Source: Aliivibrio finisterrensis_A (lineage in GTDB: Bacteria; Pseudomonadota; Gammaproteobacteria; Enterobacterales; Vibrionaceae). Taken from it: a stretch of 64,000 nucleotides of DNA. Of this stretch, positions 1-9,150 are shown piece after piece. The notes beneath the pieces are model-generated. The model was not told the origin of the DNA and made no database searches. It worked only from the letters and a program-made list of their open reading frames with translations. Location of the stretch: assembly GCF_004167675.1 (NCBI RefSeq), contig NZ_SEZQ01000003.1, one strand, 5' to 3'. Every line of letters begins with the position of its first letter. Position 1 is the stretch's first letter. The position numbers and the translations under genes were made by a program.

Positions 1-177
1 AGCAATTAATTTACCATCGCGGCTATATACCTGCATTGGTGTTTGTAGTTGTACATCTTTCAATGTTGCCACGTCTGGTAATTCTGGTTTCACATATTGG
101 TAAAAACCAAAAATTGTTGTGACTCCAAGAATAATGCAAACCAATGTCGCTATAAGCAGTGCCTTTATGAACTTCAC
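1..177 (-). CDS. mrcA: Penicillin-binding protein 1A, N-terminal part (cut by window edge)
   Basis: This is the first 59 codons of a reverse-strand gene that runs off the left edge. The translation shows a short cytoplasmic stretch, one hydrophobic membrane anchor (about residues 4-26) and then the PELPDVATL and PMQVYSRDGKLIA segments typical of bifunctional class A penicillin-binding protein 1A, which polymerises and cross-links peptidoglycan in the periplasm. I chose the GTG start at 175-177 because it gives the normal family N-terminus and has GGGA about ten bases upstream. It is divergent from pilM, the usual vibrio arrangement. The catalytic domains lie outside the window. Confidence 0.9.
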   Translation of the reverse strand, partial: MKFIKALLIATLVCIILGVTTIFGFYQYVKPELPDVATLKDVQLQTPMQVYSRDGKLIA

Positions 178-315
178 CTGATAATTCCCGTTTACTTTAA
201 TCTGTATTGTCGTTTCTAACCCATAACTGAGTAGTATAAATATAACACAACAAAAAATAACGTAAATTAACGCTTAATTTTGAGATATTTATTTATTACT
301 TGGAGTTAAATCAGG
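178..315. promoter_or_regulatory. mrcA/pilM divergent intergenic region
   Basis: This is a 138-base AT-rich gap between two divergent genes, so it must hold promoters for both. I see no clear operator. GGAG and AGG lie just before the pilM ATG. Confidence 0.5.
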
Positions 316-1314
316 ATGATTTATCCCACGATCACAGGCTTGGATATCGGGCATCATAGCATTAAAGCTGTGTCAGCGAGGTTAAAAAAAGGTCAATTAG
401 AACTAATTGATAGCCATGAGGTATTACTGCCTGAATCTGCTTTTTTAGATGTTAATACTTTACATATCGAAGAGGTAATCCCTTACCTAGGCCATTTAAA
501 AAAGGGAATAAAACGAAACCAAAAAAAGGTCGCTTTTTCAATTCCTGATAACAGCATTATGAGTAAGGTTATCCAAGTAGATAGTCAGCTTGATGAAAAA
601 GAAACTGAATTCACAGTGATACATACATTTGAGCAGCAAACGCCTTTTTTGGCCGAGGAATTGAACATTGATTTTGTTGCAATGGAGCAGAAAGGGGTTA
701 ATAGCGAGCAAATATCAATGTATCAAGTTTTTGCAGCAAAAAAAGATTTGGTTGAGAGTCGTGAAGGGTGTTTAAAGAGGACGGGTTTTGTACCTGTGCT
801 TGCTGAGGTTCATTCTCATGCATTATTAACGCTGTGGCGACAAAGTATCACTCAATCTCCGAGTAAAAAAAATTGGATGTTGATTGATATTGGCCATTGT
901 CAAACCACCTTCTGTATTACTTCGCCTAATCAGCACGCTTATAGTAAACAGGTTTTGTTTGGGGCTTCACATCAAAAGAGTGATATTGAATTATCCCCGT
1001 TAACACCATTAAATGAAGAAAAGTACACTCAATTTATTGCGTTATTGGCTGAGCATATTCACCGCCAACTCACGTTATATTCCTCTATTCATAATCATAA
1101 AGTTGATGGGGTTTGGTTAACGGGAGGAGGTTCAATGCTCCCTGAATTATCAGATTTATTGAGTTATGAGCTATCTCTTCCGACAGAGCCGCTCAATATT
1201 ATGTCTTTATTTCATGGTACGAAAAGGCGAGAGGCTCAACTTAATACATTAGAAAATCAATATGCATTAGCTGCAGGGCTTGCATTAAGAGGTGTTGAGT
1301 GGCTTACCAAATAA
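316..1314 (+). CDS. pilM: Type IV pilus assembly protein PilM
   Basis: PilM is an actin-like ATPase on the cytoplasmic face of the inner membrane. It binds the N-terminus of PilN and anchors the PilN-PilO-PilP alignment complex. The sequence has the first phosphate motif (GLDIGHHSIKAV, residues 8-19), the second phosphate motif (LIDIGH, about 189-194) and the adenosine motif (WLTGGGS, about 266-272). At 332 residues it is close to the family norm of about 340-350. It is the first gene of a five-gene operon and its end overlaps pilN by 16 bases, suggesting translational coupling. The identification is secure from motifs and gene order. Confidence 0.95.
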   Translation: MIYPTITGLDIGHHSIKAVSARLKKGQLELIDSHEVLLPESAFLDVNTLHIEEVIPYLGHLKKGIKRNQKKVAFSIPDNSIMSKVIQVDSQLDEKETEFTVIHTFEQQTPFLAEELNIDFVAMEQKGVNSEQISMYQVFAAKKDLVESREGCLKRTGFVPVLAEVHSHALLTLWRQSITQSPSKKNWMLIDIGHCQTTFCITSPNQHAYSKQVLFGASHQKSDIELSPLTPLNEEKYTQFIALLAEHIHRQLTLYSSIHNHKVDGVWLTGGGSMLPELSDLLSYELSLPTEPLNIMSLFHGTKRREAQLNTLENQYALAAGLALRGVEWLTK

Positions 1315-1868
1315 ATTTATTAGCTTGGCGTGAGAAAGAAAGAGAGAAGTACAAGCGCCGTTTTTTATTGATCTTATCTTTTGGGGTACTTTTATCAGTA
1401 TCTTTTCAATGGGGATGGGCTCAATACTTAAGCTTACAGCATTCAACTCAAGTAAACCGTAATCAATCATTAGATACTCATATCAATTGGTTAAATAGTG
1501 AATTAAAAGAGCTGAATGAGATTGGAAAACAACACGAAGCAATACTAACTCGATTGGCGGTTGTTGAAGAGTTGCAGCAAAATAGAAACAAAACGACGCA
1601 ATTATTAAATCTTCTTCCAGGGATTATTACGGAAGGAATTTATTTGAATAAGGTGCGAATGCACGAAAGATCGATTGAAATAAAAGGCTTTAGCGATAGT
1701 AATGCCCGTTTAGCCACCATATTGGATAAATTAGAACGTTCGCTCGAAATTGAGTCAGTAGAAATGCATTCAATTGTCTCTGGTAAACAGATATTTGGTC
1801 ATGATGTAAGTAGCTTTGAACTCTCATTTAAATTACTTCCAATGGCTAAGGGTGATTCGCATGAGTGA
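1299..1868 (+). CDS. pilN: Type IV pilus assembly protein PilN
   Basis: This is a bitopic inner-membrane protein of 189 residues. It opens with the INLLAWRE motif (residues 5-12) that binds the PilM groove, followed by one membrane segment (about 22-41), a periplasmic coiled coil and a ferredoxin-like domain that pairs with PilO. I accept the GTG start because it places the conserved motif at the extreme N-terminus, as in the family. It overlaps pilM at its start and pilO by eight bases at its end. Confidence 0.93.
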   Translation: MAYQINLLAWREKEREKYKRRFLLILSFGVLLSVSFQWGWAQYLSLQHSTQVNRNQSLDTHINWLNSELKELNEIGKQHEAILTRLAVVEELQQNRNKTTQLLNLLPGIITEGIYLNKVRMHERSIEIKGFSDSNARLATILDKLERSLEIESVEMHSIVSGKQIFGHDVSSFELSFKLLPMAKGDSHE

Positions 1869-2439
1869 TTGGAGAGATCTTGAGTTAGATGAAATTACTG
1901 AGTGGCCATTGCTTCCTCAGTTATTAGTTATTGTTATTTTATGTTTTGTAGTTCAAGGAATGGGCTATTGGTTTTGGATAAAACCAATGATTCAAGATAT
2001 TGAACAGCTAAAGCAAAAAGAGCTTAGCCTAAAAAGCACGGTGAAATATAAATATAACCAAGTGGCAGCAATGCCAAAAATGGAAAACCAACTGAATGAA
2101 TTGAACTTGCGTTATGAGTTTTTAGCACAACAACTTCCTGCTCAAAAAGAGCTAGCGAGCATGCTTTCAGGTATTAACCAAGTTGGGATTCAAAATAAAT
2201 TAACATTTACACGAATTGATTGGGGTGAGAGACAAAATAAAGCTTTCCTTTATAAGTTACCACTGAATATTGAGTTAACCGGTCAGTATCACGATATAGG
2301 TTCATTTTCTGAAGCAATGGCCGATCTTCCAAGGATCGTGAGTTTGGAAAATATTGATATGCAACGAGTCAGTACAGAGAGTAGTACATTGCATTTTCGA
2401 GTAATGGCTTATACCTATCAATTTAAGGGGAAGGAATGA
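1861..2439 (+). CDS. pilO: Type IV pilus assembly protein PilO
   Basis: PilO is the inner-membrane partner of PilN in the pilus alignment subcomplex. The protein has a short cytoplasmic tail, a membrane segment at about residues 19-39, a coiled coil (about 43-105) and a C-terminal alpha/beta domain. The reading frame is open upstream to 1816, but the ATG at 1861 has an AAGGGTGA ribosome binding site and overlaps the pilN stop by eight bases, so a 192-residue product is preferred. The pilP start overlaps its stop by four bases. Confidence 0.92.
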   Translation: MSDWRDLELDEITEWPLLPQLLVIVILCFVVQGMGYWFWIKPMIQDIEQLKQKELSLKSTVKYKYNQVAAMPKMENQLNELNLRYEFLAQQLPAQKELASMLSGINQVGIQNKLTFTRIDWGERQNKAFLYKLPLNIELTGQYHDIGSFSEAMADLPRIVSLENIDMQRVSTESSTLHFRVMAYTYQFKGKE

Positions 2440-2951
2440 GAAATCGATGCTTTATAGCAGTGATGGTCTTTCTATTGGTGGGATGTAAAGCCAATACCGA
2501 CTCACTTGATGTCTTTTATGTAGAGGCTAAAAAGCAAGGAGATGCAGAGGTTAAGCAGCTTGAGGAGGTAACATTATTTGCGGTGACTCCTTATGCTCAA
2601 CTCACTGGGCGCTCGCCATTTGTCTTGCCAAAACAACCTGAAATTGCAACACAGCCAATAAAGAAAAAATCATGTTGGCAACCAAAATATAGGAAAAAAA
2701 ATGGGTCACTTGAACGATATGCGTTGAGAAAATTACGATTAAAAGGCGTGATGGGCTCAAACGATAATATTACGGCATTAATACAAACGCCAAAGGGAAG
2801 CGTAGTGAAAGTTCATAAAGGGCAATACATGGGAAGCAATAATGGTCAAGTGGTTGATATTAAACCACAGTACATGACATTAAGGGAAACCTTGCCTGAT
2901 GGCATGGGATGTTGGCAAAAAAGATACGTTAAATTAGCTCTAAAACATTAA
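2436..2951 (+). CDS. pilP: Type IV pilus lipoprotein PilP
   Basis: PilP is the periplasmic lipoprotein that links the PilN/PilO complex to the PilQ secretin. The N-terminus is a lipoprotein signal (hydrophobic stretch then LLVGC, with lipidated Cys17). After a flexible linker comes the beta-rich PilP core, with the LRKLRLKGVMG strand near residues 97-107 and a Trp/Cys-containing end. At 171 residues it has normal length. It overlaps pilO by four bases and lies 20 bases before pilQ. Confidence 0.93.
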   Translation: MRNRCFIAVMVFLLVGCKANTDSLDVFYVEAKKQGDAEVKQLEEVTLFAVTPYAQLTGRSPFVLPKQPEIATQPIKKKSCWQPKYRKKNGSLERYALRKLRLKGVMGSNDNITALIQTPKGSVVKVHKGQYMGSNNGQVVDIKPQYMTLRETLPDGMGCWQKRYVKLALKH

Positions 2952-2971
2952 CGGGATACCAAGGAATACGT

Positions 2972-4693
2972 ATGTTGCTAGGATGCAAAACAAGCAGTAA
3001 ATTACTTTCTATTCAGCTATGTTTGCTGTTTATATTTAGTCTTTTCAGCCACTCTTCGTTTGCAGAAGATATAGAACTTAACCAACTCGTTAATGTGAAT
3101 TTTCAGTCGACAAAGAAAAAAGAAGGAGTGATTTCGGTTGATCTTGCCTCGGCAGCAGCCACGGTTGATTTACGAAAAGAAAAAGGGAAATTATTGATAG
3201 AGCTGCACGATACGAAAGTCAGTAATGATAAGTTGGTTATTTTAGATGTTGAAGATTTTTCGACATTGGTGTCTCGAATTGAAACCTTTCGAGAGTCTAA
3301 AAGTACATTGCTGTCAGTAGATATCAAAGGTGATTTTCAATATGACTATTTTTTAAAAGATCGTTCTTTACAGGTTGTGATTTCAAAGCCACAGGTTAGC
3401 GCAAAGACAACTAACACCTCTGATGCTCAAGAGAGCAAGCCCATATCGATTAACTTTCAGGACATCCCTGTTAGGCATGTCTTACAATTAATCGCGGATT
3501 ATAATGACTTTAACTTGGTCGTCGCTGATTCTGTGAAAGGTAACTTAACGTTGCGATTAGACGGGGTACCTTGGCAACAAGTATTAGATATTATTTTACA
3601 AGTTAAAAACCTAGATAAGAGAGTGGAAGGTAATGTTGTTTTAGTTGCGCCCAAATCAGAGTTGGATGCACAAGAGAAAAAAGTATTAGAGCAAGCTCAA
3701 ATGGCTTCAGAGTTGGGGTCACTCTCTTCTGAGATCATTTCTGTGAGTTATGCTAAAGCTTCTGATATTGCCGAACTGTTGGTTGGTGAAGGAGAGATAA
3801 CCATGCTTTCAAGCCGAGGCAGTATTACGGTTGATGAGCGAACTAACTCTTTATTATTACGAGATTTACCTGAAAATATTGATGTTATTAAAGAGATCAT
3901 CGAAACCTTGGATATTCCTATTAAACAAGTTCAAATAGAAGCAAGAATTGTAACGGTAAATGAAGGTAATCTCGATGAGTTAGGGGTTCGTTGGGGCATA
4001 ACCAATACCAATGGTAGCACCACGGTTGGCGGTTCAATTGAAAGTAATTTAGCGGCCGTAGGTCTTTATGATGGCGGTAGCGGTGGCGGATTACCCGTTG
4101 ATGATTTTTTAAATGTAAATTTAGGATTGGCTAATCCTGCGGCATCAAGTATTGCTTTTCAGGTAGCAAAATTAGGGTCTAACTTATTATTAGATTTAGA
4201 ACTTTCTGCTTTACAGGCTGAATCTAAAGCTGAGATCATTTCAAGCCCGAGGTTAATTACCACCAATAAAAAACCTGCTTATATTGAGCAAGGTACTGAA
4301 ATTCCTTATTTAGAAGCTTCATCCAGTGGAGCAACCTCAGTATCATTTAAAAAAGCAGTATTGAGCCTAATGGTTACGCCGCAAATCACGCCAGATAATC
4401 GCTTGGTTTTAGATTTAACGGTCACTCAAGATAGACCTGGGCAAGTGGTTAAAACCGGGACGGGTGAAGCAGTCGCGATTGACACTCAGCGAATTGGAAC
4501 TCAAGTACTGGTCGATAATGGTGAAACCGTTGTTTTGGGTGGGATTTATCAGCACTCTTTATCCAATAGTGTAGAGAAAGTACCATTACTTGGGGACTTA
4601 CCTCTGCTTGGTGCCTTATTTCGTCGTAGCTCTGAAAATATAGGCAAAAAAGAATTATTGATCTTTGTGACGCCAAAAGTTGTTATACAGTAA
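2972..4693 (+). CDS. pilQ: Type IV pilus secretin PilQ
   Basis: PilQ forms the outer-membrane multimeric channel through which the pilus passes, and in vibrios DNA during competence. A signal peptide ends near Ala31. An AMIN-like peptidoglycan-binding domain follows (about 35-135), then an STN/N0 domain (about 153-205), an N1 domain (about 245-315) and the secretin pore domain to the end. The final VTPKVVIQ strand is the typical secretin C-terminus. The ATG is preceded by AAGGA. At 573 residues it is a normal vibrio PilQ and the last gene of the operon. I see no clear terminator before aroK. Confidence 0.95.
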   Translation: MLLGCKTSSKLLSIQLCLLFIFSLFSHSSFAEDIELNQLVNVNFQSTKKKEGVISVDLASAAATVDLRKEKGKLLIELHDTKVSNDKLVILDVEDFSTLVSRIETFRESKSTLLSVDIKGDFQYDYFLKDRSLQVVISKPQVSAKTTNTSDAQESKPISINFQDIPVRHVLQLIADYNDFNLVVADSVKGNLTLRLDGVPWQQVLDIILQVKNLDKRVEGNVVLVAPKSELDAQEKKVLEQAQMASELGSLSSEIISVSYAKASDIAELLVGEGEITMLSSRGSITVDERTNSLLLRDLPENIDVIKEIIETLDIPIKQVQIEARIVTVNEGNLDELGVRWGITNTNGSTTVGGSIESNLAAVGLYDGGSGGGLPVDDFLNVNLGLANPAASSIAFQVAKLGSNLLLDLELSALQAESKAEIISSPRLITTNKKPAYIEQGTEIPYLEASSSGATSVSFKKAVLSLMVTPQITPDNRLVLDLTVTQDRPGQVVKTGTGEAVAIDTQRIGTQVLVDNGETVVLGGIYQHSLSNSVEKVPLLGDLPLLGALFRRSSENIGKKELLIFVTPKVVIQ

Positions 4694-4917
4694 TAAGATA
4701 GCGTAACTTAATGTACATAATTGTAAGTAAAATTGAGTGTCAAACAATTTATTATGCTGAACTTTTCATCTAGCTATTGCAATCACTAGCTATAAGCTGA
4801 GATAATTTTCGGTCTGATCACGAAATATCTGTGAGGAATATGGTGCCACAGACAAGCGTCTATGAAAGAGACAACTGTTGGCAATGTCGTTAATGAACTT
4901 TGCATAATTTCTAAAAA

Positions 4918-5436
4918 ATGGCTGAAAAACGAAATATTTTCCTTGTTGGCCCAATGGGCGCCGGCAAAAGTACAATTGGTAGACACTTAGCACAGCAACT
5001 TCATATGGAGTTTCTTGATTCTGATACGGTAATCGAAGAACGTACAGGCGCAGATATCGCTTGGGTATTCGACGTTGAGGGTGAGGAAGGTTTCCGCATA
5101 CGTGAAGAAGGTGTAATTAACGATTTAACCCAAGAGCAAGGTATTGTACTTGCAACGGGTGGTGGCTCTGTAATTAGTAAAGAGAGTCGTAATCGTTTAT
5201 CTGCTCGTGGTGTTGTTGTATATCTTGAAACTACAATTGAGAAGCAACTAGCTCGCACACAACGCGACAAAAAACGTCCGTTGCTTCAAACTGATGAACC
5301 TCGTGAAGTGTTAGAAGCACTAGCGAAAGAGCGTAATGCACTTTATGAAGAAGTGTCTGATTACGTTGTTCGCACCGATGATCAAAGTGCAAAAGTAGTT
5401 GCAAATCAAATCATCCAAATGCTTGAAGAGCGTTAA
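4918..5436 (+). CDS. aroK: Shikimate kinase I
   Basis: This enzyme phosphorylates shikimate at the 3-hydroxyl using ATP, the fifth step to chorismate, in the cytoplasm. It shows the Walker A loop GPMGAGKST (residues 11-19), the DSD Mg/shikimate motif (34-36), the shikimate-binding GGG (about 81-83) and the LID segment RDKKRPLL. The length of 172 matches E. coli AroK (173). The 224-base gap after pilQ carries no gene that I can see and probably holds the aroK promoter. aroB follows 38 bases downstream, as in enterobacteria and other vibrios. Confidence 0.96.
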   Translation: MAEKRNIFLVGPMGAGKSTIGRHLAQQLHMEFLDSDTVIEERTGADIAWVFDVEGEEGFRIREEGVINDLTQEQGIVLATGGGSVISKESRNRLSARGVVVYLETTIEKQLARTQRDKKRPLLQTDEPREVLEALAKERNALYEEVSDYVVRTDDQSAKVVANQIIQMLEER

Positions 5437-5474
5437 TTCAAGTTATTTACTAAGACAGATACTGGGAACGAATC

Positions 5475-6563
5475 ATGGAAACGATTCATGTAGATTTAGC
5501 AGAACGTAGCTATCCCATCTCTATCGGCGCCGAGTTGTTTTGCAACCCGGCGCATTTTTCATCTGTAATACCTGCCAAAAAACGTGTTGTCGTTATCAGT
5601 AATGTGACGGTTGCGCCGTTATATGCTCAACAAATCATCGACACCTTACAAACGTTTGAATGCCAAGTATCACTGCTTGAATTAGACGATGGTGAGCAAT
5701 ATAAAAATTTAGATACTTTCAATAATATCCTTACTTTTCTATTAGAAGAGAACCACAGCCGTGATGTAACGATTGTGGCTTTAGGCGGTGGTGTTGTTGG
5801 TGATGTGGTTGGCTTTGCCTCTGCATGTTACCAACGAGGTGTTGATTTTATCCAAGTACCGACAACCCTTCTTTCTCAAGTGGATTCGTCAGTTGGTGGT
5901 AAAACCGCGATAAATCACCCGCTTGGTAAGAATATGGTTGGTGCTTTTTATCAACCTAAAGCTGTTATTATTGATATTAATTGCCTTAAAACATTACCTG
6001 AGCGTGAATTCGCCGCGGGAATGGCAGAGGTGATTAAGTACGGCATTATTGTCGATCGCGAGTTTTTTGATTGGCTTGATGAGAACATGGATAAGCTTTA
6101 TGCATTAGATCATGATGCGTTGGTTTATGCCATTTCCCGTTGTTGTCAAATCAAAGCTGATGTCGTGGCAAAAGATGAAAAAGAATCAGGAATGCGCGCG
6201 CTCTTGAATTTAGGCCATACTTTTGGTCATGCGATTGAAGCAGAAATGGGTTACGGTAATTGGTTGCATGGTGAGGCTGTGTCTGCTGGTACGGTAATGG
6301 CAGCGGTAACTGCGCAAAAAGAAGGGTTAATTTCACAATCTGATGTTGAACGTATTTGTTCTATTTTAGAAAAAGCGAAATTACCATTAAAAGCCCCAAA
6401 AGAAATGACAGTGGATGCATTTATGAAGCACATGATGCGTGACAAGAAAGTCTTGTCAGGTAAGTTACGCTTAGTTCTACCAACATCGATTGGCAGTTCT
6501 GAAGTGGTGACTGGTGTTTCTGAAGATCTGCTTGCCGAAGTAATTGAGCAATGTAAGGCGTAA
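5475..6563 (+). CDS. aroB: 3-dehydroquinate synthase
   Basis: AroB converts DAHP to 3-dehydroquinate, the second shikimate-pathway step, using NAD and a divalent metal. The NAD-binding glycine motif GGGVVGDVVGF (about residues 99-109), the DSSVGGKTAINH substrate loop and the HTFGHAIE metal/substrate motif (about 247-254) are all present. At 362 residues it is full length. The start has GGGAACG upstream. It lies in an aroK-aroB-damX-dam run with short spacers, and damX follows after three bases. Confidence 0.96.
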   Translation: METIHVDLAERSYPISIGAELFCNPAHFSSVIPAKKRVVVISNVTVAPLYAQQIIDTLQTFECQVSLLELDDGEQYKNLDTFNNILTFLLEENHSRDVTIVALGGGVVGDVVGFASACYQRGVDFIQVPTTLLSQVDSSVGGKTAINHPLGKNMVGAFYQPKAVIIDINCLKTLPEREFAAGMAEVIKYGIIVDREFFDWLDENMDKLYALDHDALVYAISRCCQIKADVVAKDEKESGMRALLNLGHTFGHAIEAEMGYGNWLHGEAVSAGTVMAAVTAQKEGLISQSDVERICSILEKAKLPLKAPKEMTVDAFMKHMMRDKKVLSGKLRLVLPTSIGSSEVVTGVSEDLLAEVIEQCKA

Positions 6564-6566
6564 GAT

Positions 6567-8087
6567 ATGAGTATTGGTCATGATTTAACTGTATTGGAAT
6601 TAGAAAGTCAGTTGGATGTGCTATCACGCATTCAATTTGTTTCTCGGTTTGGTTCTAATTTAGTGCATATTGAAGGGGTTAAAGGCTCTGGGAAATCATG
6701 GCTGGCTCAACGATATCTTGAAAAGTGGTGCGATGATGCAAATCAAGCACTATTGATGTGTCATTCTAATCAATCGATTCAGCAGCAACGTGGCATTATT
6801 CTAAAGCAAGTCGTTCGAGATCCGTTATTTAATGAATCTGATACGGTTGTTGATAGTATCGATCGCATGTTAGCGGGAGAAAAATGCAATCTCGTATTAG
6901 TGATTGATGATGCTCATTTACTCTCTTCTGAGCTTCTTAGTGAGTTATGGCTCTTAGTTCAAAAAGCCCAATCAACGCCAAATTGGCAAATTAATGTCTT
7001 GTTATTTTCAGAATCTGGCAAGTTAGCACCTGAATTGACACGCATGTCTTATGGGCAAGATAATAAACCTGTTGATATTGATATTGAACCACTGACGGCA
7101 GAAGAAGCGGTGACATTTGCTGAGATGCTGGTTGTTCGTTTTGCGCCAAGCAGAGAAGATAAAATCCGCATCCGTAATTTAGTCGATAAAAGTAATAATT
7201 TGCCTGCTGAGCTTATTGCTTTGGGAGACAAAAAAGCAGAACGACGCATTATTATTCGTTCAGTGACGCATTCACCTGTCGGTATTTTAGGCTTAGCTTC
7301 TCTATTGTTACTAGGCGCAGCAGGAACCTATTGGTGGTTGAATAGTCAATCATCAGAATTGCCTGTTATTGAAACTTTAGTTGATGGTGATGGGCCGTTA
7401 GTCGTTACTCTTGATGATAAACTTAATGCTGAATTAGTTCAGGTCAATGATGACGAATTACAAAGTAATAGCTTGCCAGAAGACGATACGGGTTCCATTC
7501 CGCCTGAAGTAATCGATACGCCTATTGTTATTGATTCTAAGGTTGAAGAAGGAAAGCGTGTTGTTGTGCCATCTGAATTGGTTGACTCATTAGTTAATGA
7601 TAATGATGAGGTGATAGAGCCTAAAATAGAAAAGACTATAGAATCATCAAATATCGCGCAAACAGAAACAGAAACAGAAACAGAAACAGATGAAGCAACG
7701 AAATCAACGGTTGCCATTGTCGAAGAAGATAAGAGTCAGATATCTCAATCGGATGCGCCTAAATCAGAAGAAGCGAAGGCGACTTTTGTTATCGCGGATA
7801 AAGAGCTTAAAGCGATTTCAGATAAGCGCTATATTCTTCAACTGGCGGCGTTAACCAATGAAACGGCAGTACAAGAGTTTTTGAATGAGCATCAAATTGA
7901 AGGCTCGGCTCGTATCTACCAAACACTTCGTAATGGCTCTATTTGGTATATTGTTACTTTTGGCGATTACGAGTCTATTTCTGCTGCTCGTGGTGCGGTG
8001 CAAAACCTTCCAAGTTCGGTTCAATCCTTGGGGCCTTGGGTCAAATCGTTAGTGCAAGTGCATCGTGAAATTGATTCTGTAAAATAA
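6567..8087 (+). CDS. damX: Division-associated SPOR protein DamX
   Basis: DamX is a bitopic membrane protein that goes to the septum through its SPOR domain. The cytoplasmic part is AAA-like, with Walker A GVKGSGKS (37-44) and Walker B LVIDDAH (about 111-117). One membrane helix lies at about 238-257. A long acidic, low-complexity periplasmic linker follows and contains a Thr-Glu repeat (about 368-377). The SPOR domain spans about 418-497. Binding denuded septal peptidoglycan is known for the family. It sits only three bases after aroB. The Thr-Glu tract is coded by a hexamer tandem repeat, listed separately. Confidence 0.92.
   Translation: MSIGHDLTVLELESQLDVLSRIQFVSRFGSNLVHIEGVKGSGKSWLAQRYLEKWCDDANQALLMCHSNQSIQQQRGIILKQVVRDPLFNESDTVVDSIDRMLAGEKCNLVLVIDDAHLLSSELLSELWLLVQKAQSTPNWQINVLLFSESGKLAPELTRMSYGQDNKPVDIDIEPLTAEEAVTFAEMLVVRFAPSREDKIRIRNLVDKSNNLPAELIALGDKKAERRIIIRSVTHSPVGILGLASLLLLGAAGTYWWLNSQSSELPVIETLVDGDGPLVVTLDDKLNAELVQVNDDELQSNSLPEDDTGSIPPEVIDTPIVIDSKVEEGKRVVVPSELVDSLVNDNDEVIEPKIEKTIESSNIAQTETETETETDEATKSTVAIVEEDKSQISQSDAPKSEEAKATFVIADKELKAISDKRYILQLAALTNETAVQEFLNEHQIEGSARIYQTLRNGSIWYIVTFGDYESISAARGAVQNLPSSVQSLGPWVKSLVQVHREIDSVK
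7662..7690 (+). repeat. (ACAGAA)n hexanucleotide tandem repeat inside damX
   Basis: There are nearly five uninterrupted copies of ACAGAA in frame, coding alternating Thr and Glu in the DamX linker. Because the unit is six bases, copy-number change would alter linker length without shifting the frame. Confidence 0.85.
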
Positions 8088-8170
8088 GCGCTAAGATAAA
8101 CAGATCCTAGCTAAAAAATAGGGTACAATCCCCCGCTTTCTGAATTAAGGTAAAAAGGCGTAAAAGACGT

Positions 8171-9001
8171 ATGAAAAAGCATCGCGCATTTCTAAAGTGG
8201 GCTGGCGGTAAATATAGCCTAGTAGAAGAAATTCAACGTCATCTTCCTGATGCAAGAAAATTGATTGAACCCTTTGTTGGTGCTGGTTCTGTGTTTTTAA
8301 ATACAGATTATGAACATTATCTTCTTGCGGATATAAACCCTGATTTAATTAATCTTTACAATCACCTTAAAGATGATCCTGAGCGTTTTGTTGAAGACGC
8401 TCGAGTGCTATTTCAACCAGAATATAATCAAAAAGAAGTGTATCTTGATTTGCGCATTGAATTTAACCAATGCACAGATACTTATCGTCGTTCTTTATTA
8501 TTTTTATACATGAATCGCCATGGATTTAACGGTTTATGCCGTTATAACAAAAAAGGCGGTTTTAATGTGCCTTTTGGTTCATATAAAAAACCGTACTTCC
8601 CAGAGAAAGAGATGTATTTTTTTGCCGAAAAAGCAAAGAAAGCAACGTTTGTCTGTGAAGGCTATGTTGATACTTTTAAGCGAGCACGCAAAGGTGCCGT
8701 TGTTTATTGCGATCCTCCTTACGCTCCGCTTTCAACCACTGCGAATTTTACCTCTTATGCAGGTAATGGCTTCTCTCTTGATGACCAAGCAGCATTGGCG
8801 GATATTGCGGAAAAAGCCGCGTTTGAGCGTGATATCCCGGTATTGATCTCTAATCACGACACCACATTGACTCGTCGTCTTTACCACGGTGCAATACTTA
8901 ATACTATTAAGGTGAAGCGTACGATCAGTCGAAATGGCGCCGGTCGTAATAAGGTTGATGAGCTAATGGCGTTATTTCACGCGTCTGAGTGCCACGAGTA
9001 A
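8171..9001 (+). CDS. dam: DNA adenine methylase (GATC)
   Basis: Dam methylates adenine N6 in GATC and guides mismatch repair, replication timing and gene expression. The alpha-type order is clear: the FLKWAGGK SAM-binding motif (residues 7-14), FVGAGS (35-40) and the catalytic DPPY (181-184). The length of 276 matches E. coli Dam (278). It lies 83 bases after damX; a TACAAT -10-like element near 8125 suggests an extra local promoter. It is an orphan methylase with no adjacent restriction gene. Confidence 0.96.
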   Translation: MKKHRAFLKWAGGKYSLVEEIQRHLPDARKLIEPFVGAGSVFLNTDYEHYLLADINPDLINLYNHLKDDPERFVEDARVLFQPEYNQKEVYLDLRIEFNQCTDTYRRSLLFLYMNRHGFNGLCRYNKKGGFNVPFGSYKKPYFPEKEMYFFAEKAKKATFVCEGYVDTFKRARKGAVVYCDPPYAPLSTTANFTSYAGNGFSLDDQAALADIAEKAAFERDIPVLISNHDTTLTRRLYHGAILNTIKVKRTISRNGAGRNKVDELMALFHASECHE

Positions 9002-9150
9002 ATTAAACGTTACCCTTCAAAAATCCCATAGAAAGACTCATTGAGCTTAAGACAGGTTTATAATTATCAGGTAGAATTGCGCCGTCGATTTAATCGATTG
9101 CGCCATATCGTCGTGGCAATACTTAAATAATTATTAACCTGAGGCTCAAC

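Noticed and set aside
1816..1860. Longer PilO with 15 extra N-terminal residues
   Set aside because: It would overlap pilN by 53 bases and lacks the ribosome site that fits the ATG at 1861.
7439..7717. Reverse-strand frame of 92 codons with a Ser-Val repeat opposite damX
   Set aside because: It is the antisense reading of the Thr-Glu hexamer repeat and linker of damX; no ribosome site or homology is seen.
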